Shown here: piece after piece, positions 1 to 7,308 of the stretch
Numbering within the stretch: position 1 is the stretch's first letter
How the letters are laid out: every line of letters begins with the position of its first letter
DNA from: a virus
IMG/VR virus record: IMGVR_UViG_3300027829_000004
Location: 1 to 29,770 of that record
Direction: 5' to 3' (one strand)
Length of the DNA: 29,770 nucleotides
Made by a program: the position numbers and the translations under genes
The notes under the pieces: model-generated
What the model was told of the DNA's origin: nothing
The model's input: the letters and a program-made list of their open reading frames with translations, nothing else
Databases searched by the model: none

Positions 1-177
1 AAGTTTTTTAATTTGCCATTTGGGATCAGATGTTGCAGTGCCAGGACGCGCTAATCCAGCGAAAATAAGATTGGATCCTGAATATTCTCCTTGAAATGCA
101 GCATCTAAAGAAGAGCTCTGAACATCAGTATTCTTTACATCTCTTGCTATAATAGGCCGATTTAATGATGTGGGCAT
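1..177 (-). CDS. Tail-associated protein, N-terminal part (cut by left edge)
   Basis: Fifty-nine codons are open from an ATG at 177 to the window edge. The protein starts MPTSLNRPIIARDV and is still open at WQIKKL. AAGGAATAG lies just upstream of the ATG as a ribosome binding site, and the start is 10 bases past the stop of the tail fibre gene, so it is the next gene of the same operon. Short proteins with this kind of start and a WQI-K-type motif sit beside fibre genes in many metagenomic podophages, where they are probably virion components; that link is from memory of the family. The function is unknown and the C-terminus is missing. Confidence 0.7.
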   Translation of the reverse strand, partial: MPTSLNRPIIARDVKNTDVQSSSLDAAFQGEYSGSNLIFAGLARPGTATSDPKWQIKKL

Positions 178-187
178 CTTCTATTCC

Positions 188-2374
188 TTAAACCTGATAC
201 TGTCCGGATACTTCGATTATGTTTCCATTGGCTACAACGTTGGCGACTATAGGAACACGAGCTCCGTTAGTAATAATGCCAAAGGGACGAACTTGACTTT
301 CTGTTGCAACTACTCTTGCTGCTAAAGCTGTGGTACTTCCTGGAAAGGTAACTCCACTTGTGGCACATGTACAAACAACTTCTACTGGAGCCGCTGCAGC
401 GGCTACTGGAAGCCCTTGAATTAATAAATCCCCAGATGCAATACCAACAGTAACCGCATTGATCACTACGTAAATATTGAAGAACACGATATTTCCAATT
501 CTTGTGTAATTACCATTTTGAGTCGTATATGTAATAGAGGTATAACCAGTTCCACTTGGAACAAGAGTAGGAGTAAACGTACTTTGAACCCAGCTAGTGA
601 TTTGAACAGCTAATGTTCCAGCTCCCGTTGTCGCTGTGAGACCATTAGATACTCCAAGTGTTGCTGGTACAGGGTCTGCTCCTGTAGATCCCACCAAAAG
701 TTGACCATTGGTCATTGCTGCAGTAGGAGTAACTGCTCCAGTACCTTCTCCAAGAAGAATGCCATGAGCTGTAAATGTCGCAGCTCCTGTTCCTCCTTGT
801 GCTACTGCTAATGGAGTAGAGATTGTCAGAGCGCCAGTGATCGCAGTAGTTGCAGCAGTGATATTGAGATTTCCAGATCCTGCAAGAATATTGGTAGTGG
901 AAGTTCCGCTTGCCGATCCTATGGTTACTGTGTTGTTTCCAGCTGCATCTGCAATATGAACGATCTTACCGCCCGTTCCTGTAGCTAAGTTCAGAGTCTG
1001 AGTTCCGGCGCTTGCATTTCCAGAAAGAATACTTACAGTGGATGCAGCTCCTGCAGCGCCACTAGAAATATTCACGTTCTGAGCAACAGTATTTACCCCA
1101 GTTCCAATGTTAACAGTGTTTCCTGCGGTTCCAGTAGCAATGGATACAGTCTTTGCAAAGTTCCCATTACCAATGTTAACTGCTTGGGCGCCCGCTGTAG
1201 CCGTTCCGGAAAGAATATTTACAGTAGACGCGGCTCCCGCGGCTCCATTTGAAATATTTACCGTTTGAGCGCTTCCGTTCACCCCATTGGCTACAGAAAC
1301 CGTATTTCCTCCGGTTCCTCCAGCAACAAGCACTGTTGTGGCTCCGTTTCCATTACCAACATCTATTTCATTGGTTGAACCGGACTGACCCAAAACAATT
1401 GTCCCGGTTTGAGAAGCACCTCCGATAGTCATTGTTCCCGTGGTTGTGCTAGATCCAATAGTGTAGGTTGTTGCTGCAGCACCATTCAAAGTAAAGTTAC
1501 CAGATCCTGCCTTCAAATTAAGAGCTGAAGCACCACTATTACTACCGATATCAACGATATTTGCAGCAGCAGAGTCTCCAATATGGATCGTGCGTCCACT
1601 AGTTCCTGTACCAATTGTTACAGTGTCTGTAGCGTTGTCTGTGGCTAGATTAACAGCTCCTCCAGTCACTGTGATCCCAGCATCACCCGTGATTAATCCA
1701 GTAGAAGTGAATGTTCCAGCGACTGTTTGGTTCCCATCAAATGTTACAGTTCCTGTAACATCGAGGTTACCTGGAAGATCAAGATTATTGCTGAAAATGG
1801 GATCAGCAGCACCTTGTCCAATAAATACTTGATTAGAAGCCCCAGCAGAAGTAGCGACAATGGGACTTGCTCCTTCTCCGAGAAGTACACCGTGTGCTGT
1901 TAATGTTGTATCTCCTGTGCCGCCTTGAGCTACAGCCAATGGGCTGGAAAGGGTGAAAGAACTTGCGGTTAGAGTTGTAAAGGCGCCTGTATTAGGAGCC
2001 GTTCCTCCAATGGCTGGAGGAGAAGCAAAAACAGATGCAAGGTTAGAAGGAACTAAAGCTACCGTACTATCTACTCCCGCAACTGCTATGACATTAGTCG
2101 CTGTCTTTAAAATACCTTTAACCGTTGTAGAAGCATCAGGTGCTCCCGCAATAGCAATCGCTGCCACGCCCGCTGGAGTTGTCGCAATCGTTTGAGAAAT
2201 ACCAGCTATAGTTTCAGCAACTGTTGCCAAACGAGTCAGTCCAACATGAACAGTAGTTGCCACAGCATTTGCTGGTACACCCTGATTTGAAGAGCCTTTT
2301 CCTTCGTCTAGTTCGGCCTGTGTAGCCAAGGATTGAGGAACCCCGATATATGCGAGAGGATTTTGAGCCGACAT
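188..2374 (-). CDS. Long tail fibre / receptor-binding protein
   Basis: 728 residues, very rich in Gly, Ala, Thr, Ser and Val and nearly free of charged residues in the middle, as expected for a trimeric beta-helical fibre. The N-terminus (MSAQNPLAYIGVPQSLATQ) is the likely attachment part. Two related modules, each with AVAQGGTG followed by TAHG-LLGEG, lie near residues 148 and 526. Between them are many short repeats of the form (T/N)(V/I)NI(G/S)-G, one of which is doubled (GAAGAASTV with ILSG). The last 130 or so residues, from FTPTLVPSGTGY, form a distinct globular tip with an IGNIVFFNIYV strand pattern, a likely host-binding domain. It is on the late strand, with a gap to the next upstream late gene. 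Fibre identity is strong from composition and architecture; the receptor is unknown. Confidence 0.85.
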   Translation of the reverse strand: MSAQNPLAYIGVPQSLATQAELDEGKGSSNQGVPANAVATTVHVGLTRLATVAETIAGISQTIATTPAGVAAIAIAGAPDASTTVKGILKTATNVIAVAGVDSTVALVPSNLASVFASPPAIGGTAPNTGAFTTLTASSFTLSSPLAVAQGGTGDTTLTAHGVLLGEGASPIVATSAGASNQVFIGQGAADPIFSNNLDLPGNLDVTGTVTFDGNQTVAGTFTSTGLITGDAGITVTGGAVNLATDNATDTVTIGTGTSGRTIHIGDSAAANIVDIGSNSGASALNLKAGSGNFTLNGAAATTYTIGSSTTTGTMTIGGASQTGTIVLGQSGSTNEIDVGNGNGATTVLVAGGTGGNTVSVANGVNGSAQTVNISNGAAGAASTVNILSGTATAGAQAVNIGNGNFAKTVSIATGTAGNTVNIGTGVNTVAQNVNISSGAAGAASTVSILSGNASAGTQTLNLATGTGGKIVHIADAAGNNTVTIGSASGTSTTNILAGSGNLNITAATTAITGALTISTPLAVAQGGTGAATFTAHGILLGEGTGAVTPTAAMTNGQLLVGSTGADPVPATLGVSNGLTATTGAGTLAVQITSWVQSTFTPTLVPSGTGYTSITYTTQNGNYTRIGNIVFFNIYVVINAVTVGIASGDLLIQGLPVAAAAAPVEVVCTCATSGVTFPGSTTALAARVVATESQVRPFGIITNGARVPIVANVVANGNIIEVSGQYQV

Positions 2375-2467
2375 AGACTGCCACCTGTTAAAGTTTTTAC
2401 TTTACATCATCCTATCGATAAGGGTGATTTTTTAGAAATTCTTTGCAAGGAAATTTTTGAAAAGTTG

Positions 2468-2496
2468 CATAAAGTCAAATTTTCATTTAGCGTCAA
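2468..2496 (-). promoter_or_regulatory. Possible minus-strand promoter for the tail fibre gene
   Basis: On the minus strand TTGACG (2491-2496) and TTTATG (2468-2473) are separated by 17 bases. The -35 box matches 5 of 6 consensus bases and the -10 box only 3 of 6. It lies about 95 bases upstream of the fibre start, where a separate promoter would be useful because plus-strand genes interrupt the late block here. Weak call. Confidence 0.3.
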
Positions 2497-2513
2497 CCGC
2501 ATCCAAACGAGCC

Positions 2514-2588
2514 GTTCTGTCCCTAAGCAGAACGCATCGGGAACGATCCCGAGGAGCCCAGAGAGGAAATGGCCTTTCTGGGCTTTTT
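2514..2588 (+). terminator. Stacked hairpins ending in an intrinsic terminator
   Basis: On the plus strand three hairpins follow one another. The first pairs GTTCTG (2514-2519) with CAGAAC (2528-2533). The second pairs TCGGGA with TCCCGA (2537-2552, loop ACGA). The third is a 12-pair stem of 2555-2566 with 2573-2584, including one G-U pair and a 6-base loop, followed directly by T residues to 2588. The last is a good Rho-independent terminator for rightward transcription. The opposite direction lacks a T-run. No gene is seen upstream on the plus strand, so it either ends a small RNA, blocks readthrough into the membrane cassette, or attenuates it. Confidence 0.65.
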
Positions 2589-2658
2589 AATTAATTTCTA
2601 TGGCTTGGCAGATTGGAAGTGGCGTTATATGATTGATGAAACGAAGTAGGAGATTAAA

Positions 2659-2904
2659 ATGGAATGGATACAAGTATTGGTGATTCTGGCAACCAATCTC
2701 GGTATGTTCTTATGGTCTCGTCAAGAATCACGTACTGACTATCGCCATTTAGACACAGTCATAAATGAGATCAGAGGAGAAATATCGGCCATTAACAAAG
2801 GGATGAGCGATTTTCAGACTAAGTTGGCTTTACAGGATGCGGGATTCAAAGCTGAAATGCTTCGTCTTGAAGAGAAATATCTTAAAGACAGAAAGTCAGC
2901 TTAA
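2659..2904 (+). CDS. Small membrane-anchored coiled-coil protein, type A (copy 1)
   Basis: 81 residues. A single hydrophobic segment (about residues 4-19, QVLVILATNLGMFLW) is followed by a charged, helical, probably coiled-coil tail ending RLEEKYLKDRKSA. GGAGAT precedes the ATG at a good distance. It is first of a plus-strand trio (2659, 2923, 3164) set against the direction of the flanking late genes. It is clearly related to the protein at 18792-19112: both contain ESR-DYRH-DT, DF-TKLA-QDA-FKA and RLEEKY. Its last seven residues also match those of the next gene. The function is unknown; a holin, anti-holin or other envelope role is possible but rests only on size and topology. Confidence 0.8.
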   Translation: MEWIQVLVILATNLGMFLWSRQESRTDYRHLDTVINEIRGEISAINKGMSDFQTKLALQDAGFKAEMLRLEEKYLKDRKSA

Positions 2905-2922
2905 TGGAGATAGGAGATAAAT

Positions 2923-3150
2923 ATGTTTGCAGGATGGGGAGAAATAATAACTACAATAGCCGCAGCTTTAACCATTATTGTAGTGGTTATAGGTTCGGTG
3001 AGGTATTGGTTAAAAAAACTAGACCCAGTAACAGAACGTCTTGATCGTCATATCGTGGAATGTACTCATCAATTTAATGCTATGAATCAACGCATCGACA
3101 AGAGCTATGAGATCATTATCGAAATGTTAAAAGATAGGAAATCTGCTTAA
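2923..3150 (+). CDS. Small membrane-anchored coiled-coil protein, type B (copy 1)
   Basis: 75 residues. One strong transmembrane helix (about residues 8-28, ITTIAAALTIIVVVIGSVRYW) is followed by a charged helical tail ending in RIDKSYEIIIEMLKDRKSA. TAGGAGAT is a strong ribosome binding site, and the start is 18 bases after the preceding stop. The tail matches that of the protein at 18563-18769 (RIDK--EII--MLK-R), so it is a second pair of homologues between the two plus-strand cassettes. The shared LKDRKSA end with the type A gene beside it suggests local duplication or conversion. Function unknown; a lysis or membrane role is inference. Confidence 0.8.
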   Translation: MFAGWGEIITTIAAALTIIVVVIGSVRYWLKKLDPVTERLDRHIVECTHQFNAMNQRIDKSYEIIIEMLKDRKSA

Positions 3151-3163
3151 TCAAGGAGGATTT

Positions 3164-3226
3164 ATGTTACATATCTGCTTGGGAATCTTACTGGCAGTTA
3201 TTGCTCCGTATTTTTGGTGTGACTAG
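3164..3226 (+). CDS. 20-residue hydrophobic peptide
   Basis: An ATG at 3164 opens a 20-codon frame, MLHICLGILLAVIAPYFWCD, ending at TAG 3224-3226. AAGGAGG, the best ribosome binding site of the cassette, lies 5 bases upstream. The start is 13 bases after the stop of the type B gene, and the frame overlaps the 3' end of the opposing gene at 3198. The peptide is almost entirely one hydrophobic helix with Cys near each end. A very small membrane-active peptide (lysis, toxin-like or inhibitor) is possible. No counterpart is seen beside the second cassette. The call rests on the ribosome binding site, spacing and composition. Confidence 0.5.
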   Translation: MLHICLGILLAVIAPYFWCD

Positions 3227-4979
3227 GCTCGTGCTCTAATTCTTTTTGCATTTGAGTCACAATAGACTTTACGGCTCCCCATTTGTTGGCATTTGCCTTT
3301 TTAAGCGCTCGAATGTGAAGGCGCTGAAAATTAGGATCGGTAAGAAGCTTGGTAGCGAACCGTCCAGCAAGTTCTACTCCTATAACATCTTTTAAAAGAG
3401 AAGGATTGAAGGTAAGAATACCCTTTGCCAGGCCGTAAAGCTTACCGGCTCCAAATACCTTCTTAACTGTGCCGCCTTCTATGGACTTTTGAAGATTTGA
3501 TAGGTTCTCTCCCGTCTTTGCAATCAGCTTTAGATTATTTGCTTGCTCTTTACCCACTCCCTTCACGATATCTTCAAAATTGGACGGATTGTCGAATATA
3601 GTCGACAATTTCTTATAATTGACCCCTTCATCTGTAATGGCTCGGCCAAAAAGTTTGCTGAGATCCTCAGCCTGGCGCAACTGTCTCCAGCCCTCATTTG
3701 CCTTCTCAAACTCATTGGCAAGGGCTTTTCCATCTGTTCCTGCCTCTCTGAAAGTCTCTTTAATGGAATTCTTGATCTCTCCAAAGATTTTTTCTCTTTC
3801 AGAAGGATTCGTCCATCTTCCAATACCATTAAGACCTCGATAAAAACGCGTGTAGAAATCCGCTGGAGTGGGTTTTCTTGCTGCTTCTGCTGCAGTATCC
3901 AGAAACTCCATGATTTGTTTCTCTTCTGGAGTATTAGCCAGACTTCTTCCAAGGCGCTCTTTAACATCGTAAACAGCGCGGATGAATTTGTTGCCTCTAG
4001 GAATGTTTGTATGTGCGGCAAGCTCGTCCATTGCTTGATAGAGCTCGGATGCATTGCGTTCAACAGCCTCTACACCACCTTCAAGACCTGGAAATGCCTT
4101 ATTCAGGATTTCACCGTGTTTTTCTTGGAGAGCTTTCAAACTGCTATTAATTTTTTCTTTAGATCCCTTAGTGGCTTTTGAAACCTTTTCAAGGACTCCG
4201 GTCTCTCTAAGAGCATTTTTAGCCAGAGTTAGGTCTTGTTCTGAGAAGCCAAGTTCTCTTAAGCGGTTCAACTCTTGTTCGATTTCTGGAGATTTTGAGG
4301 TGATTTTTGGTTTACCAGGCTTTCCAGTCTTAATAAAGGTAGCAATTTCTAGTGCGGCCTGTCCCCACGGAGGAACTCCCACTTCTTCTGCTGTTTGACC
4401 AACCGCTCCGGCTAAACTAGATGCCACAGGAGCAGGAGCCCCGAAAGAAACGCCAGCACCCAAAAACTGTCCAATGCGAGAACCATATCTACCGCCGCCA
4501 GTTTCCGGTTGTCCAGGAGCTCCTAAAGACTCTAAAAAAGTTCCCACATCTGCAGAAGAGGGAAGTTTTGAATATCTTGGAGCTACGTCTTGAGGAGAGA
4601 GAGTTTCTAATTCTCCAAGAGAAGGAGTCTCACCCTGTAAGAGTTTTTGCAGGATGTCATGTTCTTGCTCATATTGCAACTGTTCTCCTGGAAGAGTTGC
4701 TTTTGCCTGAAGACCCGCCAAATCCAAGATGTCTCCATAAGTTCCCAAAGCTCCTTTTGCAACCCCTTTCAGTCCATGTGTAGCAAATTCTTTAGCGTTT
4801 GCAGAAACAGATGAAGTATCAACTTGCTGTTTAGGACGTAGTCGATAACGCGCCCTTGTTTGGGGAGTTTCTGGAGTGACGGGCATTTGCTGAGGAACTT
4901 CATAGGGACTAATAGAACCCTGTTCAGAATTCTGTTCTAATGAAGGATCTCTAGGTTGTCTCAATCGATACTTCGCCAT
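3198..4979 (-). CDS. Putative internal virion / DNA ejection protein
   Basis: 593 residues. The N-terminus is hydrophilic and disordered (MAKYRLRQPRDPSLEQ, with a later RYRLRPKQ repeat). A Gly/Ala-rich weakly hydrophobic stretch lies near residues 165-195 (IGQFLGAGVSFGAPAP...). A long charged alpha-helical region runs to the end. It is the last gene of the run 6750 to 3198, and its ATG overlaps the stop of the gene before it (TAATG). In podophages the large helical proteins encoded just downstream of the tail genes are commonly injected with the DNA (P22 gp7/gp20/gp16, T7 gp14-gp16 type), which is the basis of this call. No catalytic motif such as a lytic transglycosylase was recognised. Confidence 0.5.
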   Translation of the reverse strand: MAKYRLRQPRDPSLEQNSEQGSISPYEVPQQMPVTPETPQTRARYRLRPKQQVDTSSVSANAKEFATHGLKGVAKGALGTYGDILDLAGLQAKATLPGEQLQYEQEHDILQKLLQGETPSLGELETLSPQDVAPRYSKLPSSADVGTFLESLGAPGQPETGGGRYGSRIGQFLGAGVSFGAPAPVASSLAGAVGQTAEEVGVPPWGQAALEIATFIKTGKPGKPKITSKSPEIEQELNRLRELGFSEQDLTLAKNALRETGVLEKVSKATKGSKEKINSSLKALQEKHGEILNKAFPGLEGGVEAVERNASELYQAMDELAAHTNIPRGNKFIRAVYDVKERLGRSLANTPEEKQIMEFLDTAAEAARKPTPADFYTRFYRGLNGIGRWTNPSEREKIFGEIKNSIKETFREAGTDGKALANEFEKANEGWRQLRQAEDLSKLFGRAITDEGVNYKKLSTIFDNPSNFEDIVKGVGKEQANNLKLIAKTGENLSNLQKSIEGGTVKKVFGAGKLYGLAKGILTFNPSLLKDVIGVELAGRFATKLLTDPNFQRLHIRALKKANANKWGAVKSIVTQMQKELEHEPSHTKNTEQ

Positions 4980-6130
4980 TACTGAATCTTTCTCCAGGTT
5001 CTTCCATTCGAAAGAAACACATTACCTCTGTCATCTTCAATCTCTTGCCCTGCATATTGAGCCGGTGAGGGCAATTCTTCAAATTCTCTAGGTGCGGTTT
5101 CAACAGGGTTAGAAATCTGATCGAGTCTTGCAACCAACGCATCTTCTTCATCGGCAATCATATCTTCAGCAATTTTTGCCGCCTGCTCATAGGTGATTTT
5201 GCCCGCTCCATAGTGCTGAAAGGTCTTTTTTAAAGAATTTTCATAAAGAGAATCGAGTTCATTTATAACTTTCAATTGCTCAATAACTCTTCGTTTTCCC
5301 TCTTTGGTGTTGAGAAGGCTTGGTAGACGTTTCATGAAAGACTCTAAATCGAAATTAGTAACGCGAGCTCCAAAAGACTCTTTAGCCTTAGAAACGAAAT
5401 TGGCAAGCGTTTTAGAAAATTGTTGTGTTTCTGGACTGGATAATCCCGCCAATTGAGCAACTTTATATAGTTCTCCCGTTTGTGGATTGATAAGAACACG
5501 TCCTAAATCTTCAGGCAATTTTCCGGATTGATTGAGTTGGTCCAAAACATTTAAGTCAATGGCCTCTTTCTTAGCCGCACGTGATTTTGTTTGAGCCTCA
5601 GTCAAATGAGGAATATTTTCTTTGCGAAGTTCAGATTGATGTTTAACTCTTTCTTTTGGGGTTAATCCTTCTTCAGCTGGAATCTCTGGGAATGCAAATT
5701 CTCCTTCAGAAACAGCTTGGCGTTGAGACACTCCTCCTTTGGGTAGATTTCCTGAAAGAAAATCTTTATATTCAATATCTCTTCCCTTAAGATCTAAAAG
5801 AGTCCTTGTGAGTTCAGTTTGGGCTCCTACTGGAAGACTTCGAAAGAGTTGCGCTGCTTCTGGTCCAAACTGTTCTCCAATCGTGTTAGCAGCAAATTGT
5901 GTTTGCAATCTTTCAGTGCCTAATTTTTTTAGTTCTGGAGAAATGGGTAATCCAATAATTTGGGCAAGTTGATCTTGGAAATCTCCTTGCTGTGGGTTTT
6001 GAAGAACATTTCGAATTTGGCCAGATTCATAGCCTTGCTGTAGACCCCCAGCGATGCCTCCAGCAAGCGACTGAGGAAGCATTTGGGCTAAAAGGGTATT
6101 GAATGTTGGATCGGCTGGCAATATTTGCAT
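4979..6130 (-). CDS. Putative internal virion protein
   Basis: 383 residues. It starts MQILPADPTFNTLLAQMLPQ, followed by a small Gly/Ala patch (SLAGGIAGGLQQGYESG) and then a long Gln-, Lys- and Glu-rich helical body with no transmembrane segment. The tail (SPAQYAGQEIEDDRGNVF) looks flexible. Its ATG overlaps the stop of the 6130-6750 gene, and its own stop overlaps the start of the 3198-4979 gene, so the three are translationally coupled and probably made together. Placement after the tail tube genes and a helical, low-complexity make-up suggest an ejected or core protein. No family is recognised. Confidence 0.5.
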   Translation of the reverse strand: MQILPADPTFNTLLAQMLPQSLAGGIAGGLQQGYESGQIRNVLQNPQQGDFQDQLAQIIGLPISPELKKLGTERLQTQFAANTIGEQFGPEAAQLFRSLPVGAQTELTRTLLDLKGRDIEYKDFLSGNLPKGGVSQRQAVSEGEFAFPEIPAEEGLTPKERVKHQSELRKENIPHLTEAQTKSRAAKKEAIDLNVLDQLNQSGKLPEDLGRVLINPQTGELYKVAQLAGLSSPETQQFSKTLANFVSKAKESFGARVTNFDLESFMKRLPSLLNTKEGKRRVIEQLKVINELDSLYENSLKKTFQHYGAGKITYEQAAKIAEDMIADEEDALVARLDQISNPVETAPREFEELPSPAQYAGQEIEDDRGNVFLSNGRTWRKIQ

Positions 6131-6750
6131 TAGTATCGTCCTCCCAGTAAGCCAGCACCTATGTTACCACCAAAATTGTTGTAGGTAGGACCAAGCAGTC
6201 TATTGCCCAGATAAGAAGCGCCAATATTTCCAAAACCCGATCCAAGGCCAGATCCGATGCCCGCACCCAAAAGACTCAAAAGTCCAGGAGTTCCTTGTTG
6301 ATAGACGTTTTGAAAAGGTTGTACTCCAAGAAGAGAAAGCGCTCCGCCTTTATTGAATTGCTCAAGACCCAAAGCTTGATTGAAGGCATTAGAACGCAGT
6401 CCAGCTCTTTGAGCGGCTAGATTCTCAGCAAGACCCGCTCCTGCTTGTCCAAGCGCTTGTTGAAAACCAGAACTAGAAGATGCTCCAGCTCCGGCATATC
6501 TCTCAGCAATGGATGGTAGAATCTGCTCGTGAAATTGCCTTAATGCTGGAGCTTCATATTCCTGAAATGCTTGGGGACCACCTCCTAGAAGAGATGAAAG
6601 ATAACTCTGGCCTTGCTGGAGAAGAGGAGCTTGATAACCGGAAGTTTGTTCACCGATTAATTTATTAAGCAATGCCATTTGCTGAGGATTCATCGTGGGA
6701 ACTTGCTTCACACGTCCGCGCTTGCCAGTTAGGAAATCTAAAAAAGCCAT
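6130..6750 (-). CDS. Putative Gly-rich DNA-injection protein
   Basis: 206 residues. The N-terminal half is helical with many Gln and Ala (NPQQMALLNKLIGEQ, RYAGAGASSSSGFQQALGQA). The C-terminal 70 residues form a Gly-rich, weakly hydrophobic tract (LLSLLGAGIGSGLGSGFG, GNIGAGLLGGRY) of a type that can insert in membranes. Such proteins lie between tail and ejection genes in many short-tailed phages and are thought to be delivered into the host envelope. First of a coupled three-gene set (6750 to 3198). The call comes from composition and position, not a signature motif. Confidence 0.5.
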   Translation of the reverse strand: MAFLDFLTGKRGRVKQVPTMNPQQMALLNKLIGEQTSGYQAPLLQQGQSYLSSLLGGGPQAFQEYEAPALRQFHEQILPSIAERYAGAGASSSSGFQQALGQAGAGLAENLAAQRAGLRSNAFNQALGLEQFNKGGALSLLGVQPFQNVYQQGTPGLLSLLGAGIGSGLGSGFGNIGASYLGNRLLGPTYNNFGGNIGAGLLGGRY

Positions 6751-6783
6751 ATATTTGCCTCGCTAGTTTTAAAATAAATACTA

Positions 6784-7308
6784 TTAGTTTTTCAGATATT
6801 CCACCACGATTACGCATGTTGTAAAGGCGGTATAGTCAGCATTTGTGACAACTACCACATTCGTAGAGGTTACGTAAAGTTCAATTGGGGGATTAATCAC
6901 CGATACATAGGGTAGAGGAATGGCAAATCTTGCAGGATCTGGGCCAGCAATTGGATTAGTGGCACATCCATAAATCTTTGTGAAGGTAAATGTAGAAGGC
7001 GACGAAGCAGTGATTCCAGGAATATTGTGAGGAATCGCCTTAAGTCCTGTATTGGGAAGAGCTCCAAAATTCACTACCGTTCGAAATGTTTGACGCTTTA
7101 TCTGGGGCTCTCCTGCGGTAAACCAGAGCTGTGCCGTAACAATCTCTGTGAGATCGTATAAAGCGTTTTCTTTGATATTGAGTAAATTGGCAACGTCAAA
7201 ATCGCGATTATAAAGAACCTCAAGGAATTGACTCTGATCTGTAGGAAAATACAAATCTGGATTGAGATAAGGACCTTCTGTGCTAACGGGTCCGAAACTC
7301 TGACTCAT
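6784..7308 (-). CDS. Virion-associated tail protein, unknown
   Basis: About 174 residues from the ATG at 7308, which overlaps the stop of the upstream gene as ATGA; a start 30 bases further up (7338) is also open but would overlap more. The protein begins MSQSFGPVSTEGPYLNP and is rich in Pro, Asn, Thr and Val, with a mostly beta-strand pattern and no transmembrane segment. It sits between the large tail protein and the candidate ejection genes, so it is probably a small tail or neck component. No family recognised. Confidence 0.65.
   Translation of the reverse strand: MSQSFGPVSTEGPYLNPDLYFPTDQSQFLEVLYNRDFDVANLLNIKENALYDLTEIVTAQLWFTAGEPQIKRQTFRTVVNFGALPNTGLKAIPHNIPGITASSPSTFTFTKIYGCATNPIAGPDPARFAIPLPYVSVINPPIELYVTSTNVVVVTNADYTAFTTCVIVVEYLKN

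Noticed and set aside
2333-2590. Plus-strand frame of 85 codons
   Set aside because: It starts inside the tail fibre gene on the other strand, has no ribosome binding site and runs through the three hairpins and terminator.
3543-4181. 212-codon plus-strand frame and other long antisense frames in late genes
   Set aside because: They are shadows of the ejection-protein and other late genes, with unnatural amino-acid composition and no ribosome binding sites.
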